Source of the DNA: Hemibagrus wyckioides
Lineage: Eukaryota; Chordata; Actinopteri; Siluriformes; Bagridae
DNA length: 64,000 nt
Direction of reading: 5' to 3'
Assembly: GCF_019097595.1 (NCBI RefSeq)
Contig: NC_080720.1
Location: forward strand, 20,258,352 to 20,322,351
Each line of letters begins with the position of its first letter. Position 1 is the stretch's first letter. Both the position numbers and the translations under genes were made by a program. Below the pieces are notes generated by a model. It saw nothing but the letters and a program-made list of their open reading frames with translations, did not search any database and was not told the DNA's origin. This document shows, in pieces, positions 27,201 to 41,200 of the stretch.

Positions 27201-28438
27201 CTTCAAGAGAGATAAGAGCGACAGAGAGAGCGACAGAGAGAGAGAGAGAGAGAGGCAGAGAGAGAAAGACAGACAGACTGGTAAGGGCACAACTGCTTTA
27301 ACATGTGATAACAAGACCTAACTTGTCTTATGAAGGTTCGGCAACGCAACATTCAATTTAACAATAAATGGTTAATAAATGTCAGAAATGAAAATCTTAA
27401 TCTTTCGCAAATCAACATGGTATAAGAGCAGAAAAAACACTTGGAGGCATGTTGTAACAGGACAGTGAGGTGGTTCGCACCATGCCACATCACACCATCC
27501 CATTGAATTATTTTCCTTCAACAGCAAGCAGTTTATTCTTAATGTATGAAATCTTAAAACTATGTGCACTGTATATCAGTCACAGAAAACATGCCAAGTT
27601 TCATCTGCATTCAATGAAAATGAATACACAACAATGCAACTAACCCCAAATTAAGTTCAATATAATACCCATGTTCCTGAAGAGGCTGCTGTCACTAGAG
27701 GGGAAAAAGATGCGCTGGTGTAATATTCATTATAGGCTTTAAAAGGGGAAAGAAATTATAGGAGCCATATTTAGATTTTTCCGTTTTACTTTTGGAAAAG
27801 ACAGAAATACTCTCCAACTCGTACTAACCGCTCCACATGAAGTTGTGCTCAAGTTCCCATTCGGAATAGAGCTAGTCTGCAAAAGGAAGTGATACTAGAC
27901 TGTACCGCACTTTATCTCTAACTTCATGCAAACAGTGAGACCGTTGTGATTATCATAAAGGCTTAAATGCGCAAACAGCTGACATGAAATTAACACACCG
28001 AGAAGCAGACAAGCATAACCATTATCGAAAAAAAAAAGAGTGCAACAATTGTCTTAAATCGAGTTAAATTATATCGGAGCAGCTGATATAAAAATCATTA
28101 ATAAAAAAAAATTCGAACTAGGAAAAAGCACCGCACGCTACATCTAAACGTCTGCACGAGCAAACCTTCGCATGTATACTCAGTAAAAGCAGGCGTGCAT
28201 GTACAGCTTTAACAGTGCTTTAACACTGCTGGACGTAGAGTTTGGGGGGGGAAAGCAACAACAACGTTTTACTCACATGAAATGTAACGCCGTCCTGTTG
28301 ATACGCGGCCTTAAATGATGGACGTCAGCACGTGCGCTCATTTTCAGCCCCCAGACTGAAATATTCCGACGGTTAGACTTGAATTCAAATCGCTTCCATT
28401 CAAACGGTTCAGTCAGAGAAGTAATCTATCCGCTCTGT

Positions 28439-28476
<38 letters not shown>

Positions 28477-31320
28477 TGTGTGTGTGTGTGTGTGTATGGG
28501 CGACACCCCCAGACATGTCCACCACGTCGGTCTCCACCTCTCTTTCTCCTTTAATTGTACCCAGATGTATCACACCGCTTAGCCAACGAGTCTAAAGTCG
28601 CCAATACCAAGCTGATCAATACATTAATACACTATGTACTAATTCAAATCCAGTCTACAGCCATTTTCTTCTTCTTCAGTGCCTGGTTTTGCCTCTCAGT
28701 TGAAGCATAAGGTTAATCATTTTTAAATACTCTTAAAAAACTAAATCATTTTAGGATATAAAAAAAATAAAACACTAATGCTGACTAGGCAATTTTAAAG
28801 CCTGGTCCTTCTGAAGGCAAACACAAAGGGCTTCCTCATGCCAAGGTGGACAGATGGGAAGGCTAAGTTTTTTAACAGGGAAGCCATAGTCCTGAGATAG
28901 CATATACTACACACAAACCAGTACAACCGGTCCCATCTGCGCCACTCAGCTTTATTTTCGCAACAAGCTATGTTTGTGGACTCAAACACAGTGCCCCTTT
29001 GTAAATGCACAAGTGAGATTTTTGGAATGAGGAACTTGAAGGAGCAGAAGAAACACTTCCCTTTTGCTCTCCCATGTCAACGAAACGCTCACACGGCACA
29101 ATACGGGCTGTAGAAAGATCACAGGAGGTGTTTAATCCTGGTCATCACATTAAATGTTTAGACTAGGCCAGTAATAGTGAGGCATAATGGCTTTTCCAGA
29201 CGACAGCTCATGCTAGACTTGGTATAACGCAACGAGGCTTTCCACACATTCATCACTGTGCATCTTTGAAGGGGAGAGTTTCCTCCCTGTCCGTGAGATC
29301 TCACCAGAGAGACCTGGAAGAGATTTTACTCTGAATATGGGCTCAGTGATCTCCACATAAAAGGCACAGAAGAAGAGGGGAATGTAGATGAATGTACGAC
29401 ATATGACAAAGTGAGTGAAATGTTAGCCACAATGTTCCTTGATCATATGGAGAGATTTAGGAGTTAGCTTGGAGGATGGTGTGCGCTTTGGACTCGTAAC
29501 TACTTAAACTGCCCAAAGTAGAGCTTTAGACTGTTTCTCTCACCCCCTTCTTTCCGTTTAGTGTGGTGGAGATGCCTTTCCACTGGCAGTGTCTGACACA
29601 CAAATACACATTCTGTGTGTGGCCCAAGATGATTCACACCCTGGATGTATGCATCTCAATAGGGACAGTATGCGTATGTTGGGAGTAGTATGAGGAATCT
29701 AATAAACACATAGCCTCTTGTCATTGTTTCGTCTCTGGACAGAAAGTGCCACAAGATTCATATTACTCGGCTTGAAAAAAGAAAGGTATCTTAAAAACAA
29801 GGATAAATAAACCTTTTCACACTTGGACGGCTTCAGCGTTCCAAGTCATCTTAAAAAGCTTAGAACGATGACTCAGCATTTTTACCCAAACGTGAACACA
29901 CTAATGAGCCCCTCTAACAAGCGAACTGTGCTCAGGCCACCTCTAGAGATGGTCCCAATACAGTTGTTTGTGGTTTATTTTGTGGCCTGCTTGATTTGTG
30001 TCTTGTGAAAAGTGGTCACAGTCCACATCACTTTATGGCTAAAGAAATTGAGGTTTGCTGTTCATTCATGGCTGTTTTCTGTCACCTCAAAATGTTAAAA
30101 AAAAAAAAAAAATCATGCAAAAATTATTTAATGGCTGCACTTGGTCCCATGCCCAAGCAAGCAGTATTAGGTAGCAACATGACAAGGGCAACTGAGGCAT
30201 CGTATCATGAAAAATTATCCTATTAAGCAGTAATAATAATAGAAATAATAATAATAATAATGGCAAAAATTTTTATGTTTCATGGTTCTTCAACAAAATC
30301 TCGCTCCTCGTTGGTATTTTACTTGAGCTCTGAGTTCTAAAGAAGTCTTGATGTAAAGAGCAAGTGGACTGAGAGCACATAAACTGTGAACACAAAAAAT
30401 CCACAAAATGAACCATGTCCCTTTTTTGAGTTACTTTTTTTTTGTGAACACTACGATCACAGGTCATTTTCAAATAGTTTCTTTTTGAGCCTATTTAGAA
30501 CTGAGTTCATTTAAAAAGAAAAATATGTTAAAACACCCCAAGTCTGTGAGACTATATTTACAGTTGGTCAGTAGGCCATTAATACAAATCTATAAGATTA
30601 AAGAAAAACAACATGCATGAATGCACAGAGCTAGATGTAATCTGAACTGTTTATCAGTGTTGTTGGTGTTCAGATAAACACAGGCACATCTGCCTATTAC
30701 AACACTCCTCAGACACCGACTGAACAGCTTGACCAAGGGCGCTGACCCAGAAATATTTGCCTTAGTCTAAGACACCATGTCCAAACCACTCTTACTCTTA
30801 TTAGGAGCCAGATGGAGAAACTAATAATGTATCCTACACAGTTACGCAACCAGCAACCAGATTCATATGCAAAGTTTTAAGCACCATAACCTATATGCTT
30901 GAATAAAGATATTCAAATAACAAAGATTTTAGAGATTTTACACACTAAATGTTGTCCATTCACTCTTTATAATATTTAAATATGATAATTAAAAAGACGT
31001 GCTGCTGCACTCAATATCATACACTCCAGCATCAACATTATATCTTTAGTCTCTTTAATGCTGGAATAAACCCAAAAGCTTGATAAAAAAAAATAGTCTT
31101 TGAACCTTTTTAACGTTATGTCGATGGGAGGAACAGATTGGGATCTGATCAGCTTTGAGATTTGGTTTTACGTGATAGCGACACCCAGTGTTCACACAAG
31201 GATTTTATTTATTTTATTATTTTTTTCACCCTTTTTTTGGGTCCAAAATCTGACCATCTGTTTTGTTATCTCTAAATCTCCAGGTGCGATATTCAGAGAC
31301 TTCAGACAGTGAAACAACAC

Positions 31321-31357
<37 letters not shown>

Positions 31358-33832
31358 AATAATAATAATAATAATAAATCTTTATTTTTGCTTAATGTGA
31401 TTACAATTGAAGAACTGCTAATAGTTTTATTATTAGTATTGTTGTCAACCTCAGCAGCAGGATCACCAAAACCATATTAATTACAGAATCTATGCATCTG
31501 CTTTATTACCTTGTGGTTTTATGCAGAGATCTGTAGGGCAGAATATCTCCACCAAGACTGTCTCTTTTATCGTTCAGGATAAGTTTTTCTTTGTGTAGCT
31601 GCTAATAGATCCTTTTATCAGCTCTGCTTACTGCGCCCACCACTCAGCTGTTACTGAGAAACATGGCCACGCACCGTATGTTTCTGACAGTTTTGTTCCT
31701 CAACTGACAGCAATGTGGAATGCAGAAGACTAAGATAATAACATACCATTATAAAAAGCTAAGGTAACAGAGAGAATTCTGCACATAATCATCCATAAAC
31801 AGATTATAAGCCATATACTACATTTTATACTACAGACTACATACACATGTAAGCTATTATATGACATATGACATAGCAACCTGCATCTAGATTAAAATGC
31901 AGAAGCCTAATTATAAACATACCTAAGCAAATAGATTTCTTCTGGGTTAAAAACTAATCCCAAAAACTGAAAGCAAATTTTAAGTGATTGTGAATGCTTT
32001 GTTATTCTTGTACAAAGAGATACATAGGGACACATAGGGATAGGTGTGGGCAGGAAGTGTAAAACAAAAACCAAACAAACAAGGAAGCCTGTTTTCACCA
32101 AACCTGGCTTGTAAAAATAGGGAAGGGTTTTGTCACTGCTGAACTAATGAAAGATTATGTAGATTTAATATCTTTTAAGCGTTGCTGCAACCCACTGAAA
32201 TGCACAAACACTCACTTGTGTATTTTCTCATCTTTTCTCATCTCAAAGAGCCTCTGGTTGTACAATTAATGTTTGTAATGACAACCATATTTCCTGGGAG
32301 AAAATATGTTCTAATACTACAATACATAGACAGAAACGACTGAAATTATCTATGTGGTAAACTGAGTCAGTTCCTTTTCCCTAATAACCATGGCTACAAC
32401 TTGAAAAAAATGTCATCATGTCCATAAACAATTATCTCGACACCTCTAGCCACATGTATTTTTAAAACTACAGGATGTAAGATTTTTGCAATTTTGCGTT
32501 TTCTGGTAGAAAGCTACGTGCAGAAGAGCAATTTATATTACATGAATCTTTTAGCTGTGAGTTCTACATCAATACACATTCAGAGAGAATCAAGGCTGTG
32601 TCCCAAACTGTATAATGTGCTCTACGATGTATGACTAAATTGTAATGACACTCGAGGTGTACTGACAGTACTGAACTCTTCAGTATAGAAGTATGCAATT
32701 TGGGACACAGCCCAGCTATTTGTGACTGACAATATTAATGCATGCTACTGTTTCCTCAGCATTAGAGGCAATTTACTTTTACGTTACGATGCAAATCAAT
32801 TCTGCTGTAATCTCACAGTACACTTCTGTAATGGCTGGGGTATATGTGCATCAGAGATGATTCTTGGAGTTTGGAGAACCTGGCTACTAAAAACACAGAG
32901 CAAATCCTATCTCCTGGTACCATCCAATATTTGTTTTCCAATCTGTCAAACAATTTAGACATCAGCTTGATAGAATTAGCATGTTAGCAAAAAGGCAGAC
33001 TAATAAATATACAAACTTGATTTGATCTAATGTCCAGGTTTTATAAAGTATATAGAAACCAGTCACTGGTTAATCACTGTGCGAAAAACAAAACAACCAG
33101 GTAAAGATATAAATTCCACAATGAGGATAAAACAGCAAGAAAAAAACTATTACTCCTACATCTGTTTTACTCTTCCGCCCATTTGACTCAGGTTTGGTTT
33201 GTTTAGACTCATTCATTCCCTTGGTGGCTTACCAGCTCTCAGTTATCATGTTATCATTTTACTACTTTTGTGTCTGAAGATGTGACCTGATGACACTGAC
33301 GTAACTGAGCTGCTGAATGATATAATGAAGTTTCCTGCTAATAACAACCCAACACCCCTGATAGTGTGAGTTACTACAGTGGTGTTACCAGTATTCAAAG
33401 TATGAGTGTTTTGCTTCTTACGTAGATTACTATATCCAGAGCAAAAATAACCTTATATTATTTGATCACACAGTGGGTCGTTTGATTAAAGTCCTCACAG
33501 GGCGATGAAAAAGCACAGACTGCATAACACACTAACACATCAAACATCATTACTTACTGATTACACAATGCACATATATCAAAAGAAAAACATTTTCAGG
33601 GTAATACGCTTTCATTACAAGGCAAACGATGTTTTCATAACTTTGTAAATGTGCTTTATGTGCCCAAATGGTGACGCTAAATCTGCATTAATGACCCTGT
33701 ACTAAGGATCATGAGGTAATGTTTTGCTTTGGGGTGTGTCTCCTATCCTGCCTTTTACTGTAGGCTCTTTCAGTATATAAGCAAAGCCAGACCAGTGTCT
33801 CTTTCTATATGTAGGTGTAACAGTGGTTCTGG

Positions 33833-33879
<47 letters not shown>

Positions 33880-35188
33880 CTACACATGATTCAAATTAGG
33901 GCATTTATAACCTCAACCCCACAGTTGGCCTAAATAGTTGCCATGCTTTACTTTGAATCCATCTATGTTTTGAAATAACTTCATTCGAGACATAGATTCC
34001 TTAAAAAGGGGGCAGAATCAATATTATTTTCAAAACGAAGTGGCAAAAGGCCAGAGAAACAATAGACGTAGACTGCAAGAGCTGAGCACTCTTGAGCACT
34101 CATGCTGATGATGCTGTCTGTCGGTATGCTTCACTGGTGCCCTGCGTTTAGTCTTTGCTTGTCTCTTTAATCACTAGGCTGGAAAATCGCTGCAAGAGGA
34201 TTTCATCAGGCAAAGTCAGTTCTTTTCAGAAAATATGGCAGCATTCTCTACTCCACCTTTGTCTTTCTGTGTAAACACATATGTATATAAAGGACAATAG
34301 AGTTAATGAAATGGTTAAGAATAACTTCTTACCTTTTATGATATTTATGTGATCTTTCTGTGTGGACAGATAAGTTCATGTCTTCCTTTATACTTTTCTT
34401 TATATTGTGATCAGATCACAAATTGTGTAATCACAATAATCTGTCATAATTATGGAGAATGACTCAGTAGTGAATGCACTGTCAAGTCGTGTTCCAGCTT
34501 GACCTTGCTGACACAAATGACCTATACTCTGCTACCCATCCCAGGCAAGCCCCAACATGAAACAGTGGGTGCTAGTGACATAAAGAGCCCTAGGAACTCT
34601 TTCATCCCCAGATGCTTTAGTCTCTCTCTCTCTCTCTCTCTCTTTCATTCTCTCTCACTCTCTCTCTATGTGTGTGTATGTTTCCAGCTGATGGTCGGAT
34701 ATCTCTACTGCCACTACACCTTAACGACACATGTTTAATATGTTAGTATTATATGATGCATCTTAAAATATTACACTTCTACTCTGGAACTTTACAATTC
34801 CATATATCTTTCTGATGGCTCTGGAGCGCTTATCTTTCTGCCAGGATTAGAGACCGAAAGAGATGAGTAAATGGAAAATGACACATTCCGCCAAGCTGAA
34901 CGAGAGCCATGTAATGTAACATTAAAGTGAATCAAGTCACTTTATTGCACTGTACATCAAATATTCCATTATTTCTGTCTATATTAAGATTCCAGTCACA
35001 TCCACGCATTAACACACTGACACACCCACATTGCTTTTCATCGGGTCACACTGAAGATGGTGGTAGTGGGGAGGGGGGGTTACTATGGTTGCTATGGAAA
35101 CACATCCTGATCCACGTGCCGCATGCTCGGAGGCACACTGCTGCAGCACAACGAGAGAAAAAGAGAGACAGGAACAGAGACATTGAGC

Positions 35189-35222
<34 letters not shown>

Positions 35223-38200
35223 GAGAGTGGGTGGGATCATCTCCTGCAACCCAGCGTCATTTCTCCCACACTGTCAATCTCCACCCTTTGGTTTATGCCG
35301 CAAATTATTAGCAGTTTATATGCAACCAGAATCAAAATGTCAGTGTTAGCATACAGACTGGTATTTGTGAAAGATGTCCATTTTTATATTCAGATGCTCA
35401 TTGGTTTAGCTCTGATCTGTTTTTCCTGGCATACATGTTAAACACTGTGCAGTGATAAGGAAAGAGGGTTCTGTGTGGGCTGTTATCATCGCATGCTTTG
35501 TCTTAAACATTAGCTCACTCCATCCATCAAATGCTAAAAAAAACACCAAACAGATCACTCTTTTTTCCACTGTAGGTGAAGGATGGATAGCTGGCAGATA
35601 TGACCAGGCCAGATGCCCAAGATCTGCTGTCTTTTGTGTCCAAATGCATTAAGCCCAACTGACAGCACACAATATTAATCTGTCCAAAGACAGTGTGTGT
35701 GTAAAAGAAGCCACATAAAAAGAGGTTGTCTGCAAAGGGGTGGTATAGTTACATGTTTTTTTTTTAATTCCAGGCAAATAGGAGACACACAGTAGCTGTT
35801 TGAAGACTAAAAAATCAATGGAAAATACTTTTGGCCACAATGGCCTTTTACAATAACAATGAACCACAATCAGTACAAAAAAAACTGCACTAGTGCTGAG
35901 TTCAATTTGAATACCTGAAAAATAAAGTAGTAGTCGTCATGTGGCAGTCATTAAACTGTGTTTTGTATGAACAAAAGCTAGAGTTCAAACCTAGCACCTT
36001 GGATTAATTGGCCTTACATGCTTGTCAACTTGTATTCACATTTCTTTTAAAATTTTAGTGCTGACTAGACTGTACTTATTGTCTTTTGTCCTGTAACTGA
36101 TTCTAAGATTGATTAATAAACTAGTCAAACTAATGACATATTTCAATTGAACATAAATAAACACTTTAATCACATTATTGTTGATAGAAATTGTGGCATT
36201 GTGGTGTATAGCTGGTGTGGTGTATAGATATGTTGGAAAGGCAAGATGGAATGATCTACTGTGAACATTATTGTTTTGATGTGTGACCTGACATTTTTTG
36301 GGGGGTTTGGAGATGCAACAGGACACTTAAAAAGCTTGCTCTAGCTAGCAAAAATAAATTGCACACAAAATTGACACAAATACCACACACATGGTACACA
36401 ATATATGACAGAAACTGTGAGACTCTCCAGACAATGAGCGTATACTACCTAGTGGAGAAACCTGGAACTACTTTGAGTGCACACACCGCATTTGAATTCC
36501 GGGAATTTTTGGGAAATTTATATATAAACCTGTGGGGACCCTGAAGAATGTCATGCACAGAAGACACTCTCACAGTTTGACAGTTTGATCTGGAAAGTTT
36601 TTGCAAAGAAGAGTCAAGCTGTGAGTCAAAACTCTTCCCCAAACAGAATGAAACCAAAGGGGGCTTCAACTAGTATTAGTTCAGAAGTATGCACATTTAT
36701 TTAATTCAATTAAATAAATGTTTTTTCTCCAATGTGGCACTTTCAGTGGTGTCATTTATTTCACAAATATCTGCTGTTTTTAACAGGGGTGTGTAAACTT
36801 TTGCTATCCACATTTACAGTCAAATAATGTTAATAACAGCGAAACCACTGGCTAAAATGTTTCTCAGATCTCCACCTGAAATGGTTTGAGCAATTGGATT
36901 CAAATCGGTTTTAAATATGGCTGGAAGAATACACACCTGCATTTTTATTTGGAAAATTCTTGTCAGAACAGAACCCTGATATATGAAGGTTGCACAAAGT
37001 GACCAGATGTGAATGGCAGAAAATGTGTATACAGACATCTACATTTCTTCTTTTTTTTTCTTTTTTTTTAACACAGAAGTCAATAGTCATTATATATCAG
37101 TCCTAGGGCTTAATTCTGTTCCCCATCCATATTTTATTGATCCCAGGCTACTACTGTGAAGGTCCAAACATGAAACTGTCAAGCTCATAGCTGCACTGGG
37201 CTGCAATAGGTTCAGCATTCAGTCAAGTTTCACACTCACCTGGGTCATCTCAGCCATCCCTGTTGTACCATTACTGTCTATTTTTACAGCTTAGACATAA
37301 AGTATGACAAAAATGATAAAACCACAGACATAACATTTGAATTAGACTCAAAAAAAGAATTTGAACTGGTGTTCCAGGTTGAAGGATATGTTGACTACAG
37401 CTGAGAAATGCAGCCTACATTCCAAGGCATTTAGAAGTAGCCCACAACTCTCTGAGAATGTAAGTACACCAGGGGTTGTAAAGAAATGTATGTTTTATTA
37501 TCACAAGTTTCTTATTTCTAGTTTATTTCATGTGTGTGGTTTATTATATACAAAAAAAGCAGAGACTGTTTCCATAGCCTATCAAGGTAGCAATGCACTC
37601 ATTCACACCTATGGCCAATTTACAGCCAATCCGTGTTCCATGTTTTTGGAATGTGTAAGGAAACTGGAGAACCCAAAGGAAAATGCATATGCAGACACAA
37701 AGAGAACATACTATACATACACCACACATAAAGTAACCTGATCTCCAGATCATACCAGCTATGCCACTGTGCCAAGGAAGTGTAATGTTACAGTACTTAC
37801 AATTCAATATACCTTAAAGTATCGTTTACAGTATATTTCAAAGCATACTTGTGAAGTTCAGCTATGTTACTGAATAACAAAGAAAGGTGATCTTCAGTTC
37901 AATACAGTATTATTTGGACCTACAGTACAATAGACGTTGTCACAATGCAGCTTTTCATAAATGTGGATCTAGATTTAGATTCTTAATAAGCAAGGCAACA
38001 GTGATAGTAGCAAAGGAGAAACATTGAGAAGAACCAGATGCAAGAAGATAATACTGAACAGTGAGATTATATATTAAGACAAACATTACTAAATGGGATT
38101 CAAAGATGCTTAGTAGTATATTGTAAATAAGATTCCTGGATTGACAACAGGACAGTCTTTGTGATTACAGCAGCAGTTCAACACTGAAACAAAGGTGAGT

Positions 38201-41200
38201 CTTGGGCATAAAATGGTGTGTCCAAGTGGCTTGTTAGAGCATCTTATTTTGCATGACCAACTAGTGAGGAGAAGACCTTGTAGATGCTAATAGAAAGATG
38301 TGTATCTTTGCGGTGGAGGTACTATCAAAACTGCTACAGTACCACTCAGGGTAAAGCTAAACGCCTCATGTAAATCTCAGGACGTTTACACAGAAACCTG
38401 ACACTCCAGCCCACACCAAATGTATCTGCTATAAGACACATGAGTGACATCAAATCAACATGGCTGTTTAAACTGTGAACAGTGTAAAATGCCCCGTCTC
38501 TAGTTGTAAAATAACAATATGTTTGTATACACTATATTGCCAAAAGTATTCGCTCACCCATCCAAATAATCAGAATCAGGGGTTCCAATCACTTCCATGG
38601 CCACAGGTGTATAAAATCAAGCACCTAGGCATGCAGACTGTTTTTACAAACATTTGTGAAAGAATGGGTCGCTCTCAGGAGCTCAGTGAATTCCAGCATG
38701 GAACTGTGATAGGATGCCACCTGTGCAACAAATCCAGTCGTGAAATTTCCTCGCTCCTAAATATTCCACAGTCAACTGTCAGCTGTATTATAAGAACGTG
38801 GAAGTGTTTGGGAATGACAGCAACTCAGCCACGAAGTGGTAGGCCACGTAAACTGACGGAGCAGGGTAAGCGGATGCTGAGGCGCATAGTGCGAAGAGGT
38901 CGCCAACTTTCTGCAGAGTCAATCGCTACAGACCTCCAAACTTTATGTGGCCTTCAGATTAGCTCAAGAACAGTGTGCAGAGATCTTCATGCAATGGGTT
39001 TCCATGGCCGAGCAGCTGCATCCAAGCCATACATCACCAAGTGTAATGCAAAGCGTCGGATGCAGTGGTGTAAAGCACGCCGCCACTGGACTCTAGAGCA
39101 GTGGAGACGCGTTCTCTGGAGTGACGAATCGCGCTTCTCCATCTGGCAATCTGATGGACGAGTCTGGGTTTGGCGGTTGCCAGGAGAACGGTACTTGTCT
39201 GACTGCATTGTGCCAAGTGTAAAGTTTGGTGGAGGGGGGATTATGGTGTGGGGTTGTTTTTCAGGAGCTGGGCTTAGCCCCTTAGTTCCAGTGAAAGGAA
39301 CTCTGAATGCTTCAGCATACCAAGACATTTTGGACAATTCCATGCTCCCAACTTTGTGGGAACAGTTTGGAGCTGGCCCCTTCCTCTTCCAACATGACTG
39401 TGCACCAGTGCACAAAGCAAGGTCCATAAAGACATGGATGACAGAGTCTGGTGTGGATGAACTTGACTGGCCTGCACAGAGTCCTGACCTCAACCCGATA
39501 GAACACCTTTGGGATGAATTAGAGCGGAGACTGAGAGCCAGGCCTTCTCGTCCAACATCAGTGTGTGACCTCACAAATGCGCTTCAGGAAGAATGGTCAA
39601 AAATTCCCATAAACACACTCCTAAACCTTGTGGACAGCCTTCCCAGAAGAGTTGAAGCTGTTATAGCTGCAAAGGGTGGACCGACGTCATATTGAACCCT
39701 ATGGATTAGGAATGTGATGTCACTTAAGTTCATATGCGAGTCAAGGCAGGTGAGCGAATACTTTTGGCAATATAGTGTATGTGGTTTGTAACAATATTAA
39801 CTTTAGATCAGTTAATATGTAGACACAGTACATGGTTAATCTATTACATTAACTGCACTAATCTTTGTTTTGTGAAAGTAATCATTAACATTAGGGTTAT
39901 CACTACTGTTTGCCAGTTAGCTTTCTGCTACTCGCTATTATCTGCTGTTCTTGCTGCGTTTCAATTTCAGTGCACAATTCTGCATGAACAATAACCAACC
40001 ACTCCGGCCTGTAACTTTAAAAATGCAGTTAAAGTAGCTTTTAAAGGTGCTTTATGTGCTGTGACAGAGCAAACAAGAAACACTCTCATGGAGACGTCCA
40101 GGTTTTTTCCCACTTTGACATCGAACATGACGAGGCGGGAAATGACGTTAATACAACTTGCCAATTACGATTTACGAGGTACCACAAGGGCAGCGTACAA
40201 ATCCTAGGCAGTTTACAGAGGAATCTGACACTCCAGCCTCTGACTTAACACACATGTTCTAAGGTCCCTGTTTAGTGCTGAGCACCCTGAATAATTCAGA
40301 CCCTCATCCCCCACCCATTTACAACACTCTTAGTCCTGCCTGTAATGGACAGTTCTGAAACAGCTGGAATGCATAGCCTACCATTATTAAACCTAGCAAA
40401 CAGGCGTATTACAAAGTTTTATTACAAAGGCGGATTACAAAGTTGTCTAATGCAAAATAATTGCACATATTTCTTACTTCAAATAAAGCCACTCTAGAAG
40501 TCAGTTCAAGACTTAAAAGATCTTATTTTATAGCTGTTTTAAAGTATAAAACATCTTTTTTAATATCCTATTTTCATGTATCCATTAAATAATATAAAAC
40601 ATGTTATGATATTGATTTTTTTGGATGCCCAGACATCATGTTTCTGAGACTAATATTGTCAGAAAGTCTCAGGACTATGTGCTTCAGTTTGCACTACCCT
40701 TAGCATCATGATTATCATCGGTGCAAGTCTCTCTGCTAATGAGGTTGATTAACATTCTTCCAGTGTTACACTGCACTTTGATGTCTAGTGCACTAGCATT
40801 CAGATAAAAAGCACCACTACAAGGCTTTCAGTCCTCTTTCAGCTAAACTCCATCAGTTTACTGAACTTTATCAAACAGAGCACACTGCATTATAGTAAAA
40901 AACTTCAATCTTACAGGGCTAATTTGGCATAATAACATTTATTATGTTTATTAACGTGTAGTATTTTACATCCATCGTCTCTCTATGTCCACAACATAGA
41001 TCATATTCTACATATTTCACATATACTATGACTTATGTAGAAAATATACTCACCATATAACATATATCATTTTATCTTCATCTTTTATCTTATTTTCTCA
41101 CTGCCTGAATAAGAGTAAATAAACAATGTCTAAAAATATAAGGTTTTATGTTGCCTTTCCACTGCACACAATGGATATGATGAATGAATTATCCAGTTTG

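Larger units (their letters stand above)
21410..28276 (-). other. Intron 3, downstream part
   Basis: Between the internal start exon and exon 4. Contains a CA repeat, an A24 run near 22474-22497, the LINE/Tc1 mosaic (22845-23810) and a GA tract (27206-27278). The rest is AT-rich and unassigned. Confidence 0.75.
38530..39777 (+). mobile_element. Intact Tc1-like DNA transposon (1248 bp)
   Basis: The element is bounded by terminal inverted repeats whose outer 29 bases are identical (38530-38558 and 39749-39777, starting CACTATATTGCCAAAAG). A TA dinucleotide flanks each side (38528-38529, 39778-39779), the expected target duplication. It carries one uninterrupted transposase frame. It lies in nav1 intron 3 with its gene on the opposite strand. 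Perfect repeats and an open frame indicate a recent insertion. Confidence 0.97.

Noticed and set aside
34927..35349. Plus-strand 140-codon frame
   Set aside because: Arg/Glu-rich centre comes from a GA microsatellite; no homology or splice context.
38987..39574. Minus-strand 195-codon frame within the Tc1 element
   Set aside because: Antisense shadow of the transposase; no homology and no splice or start context.
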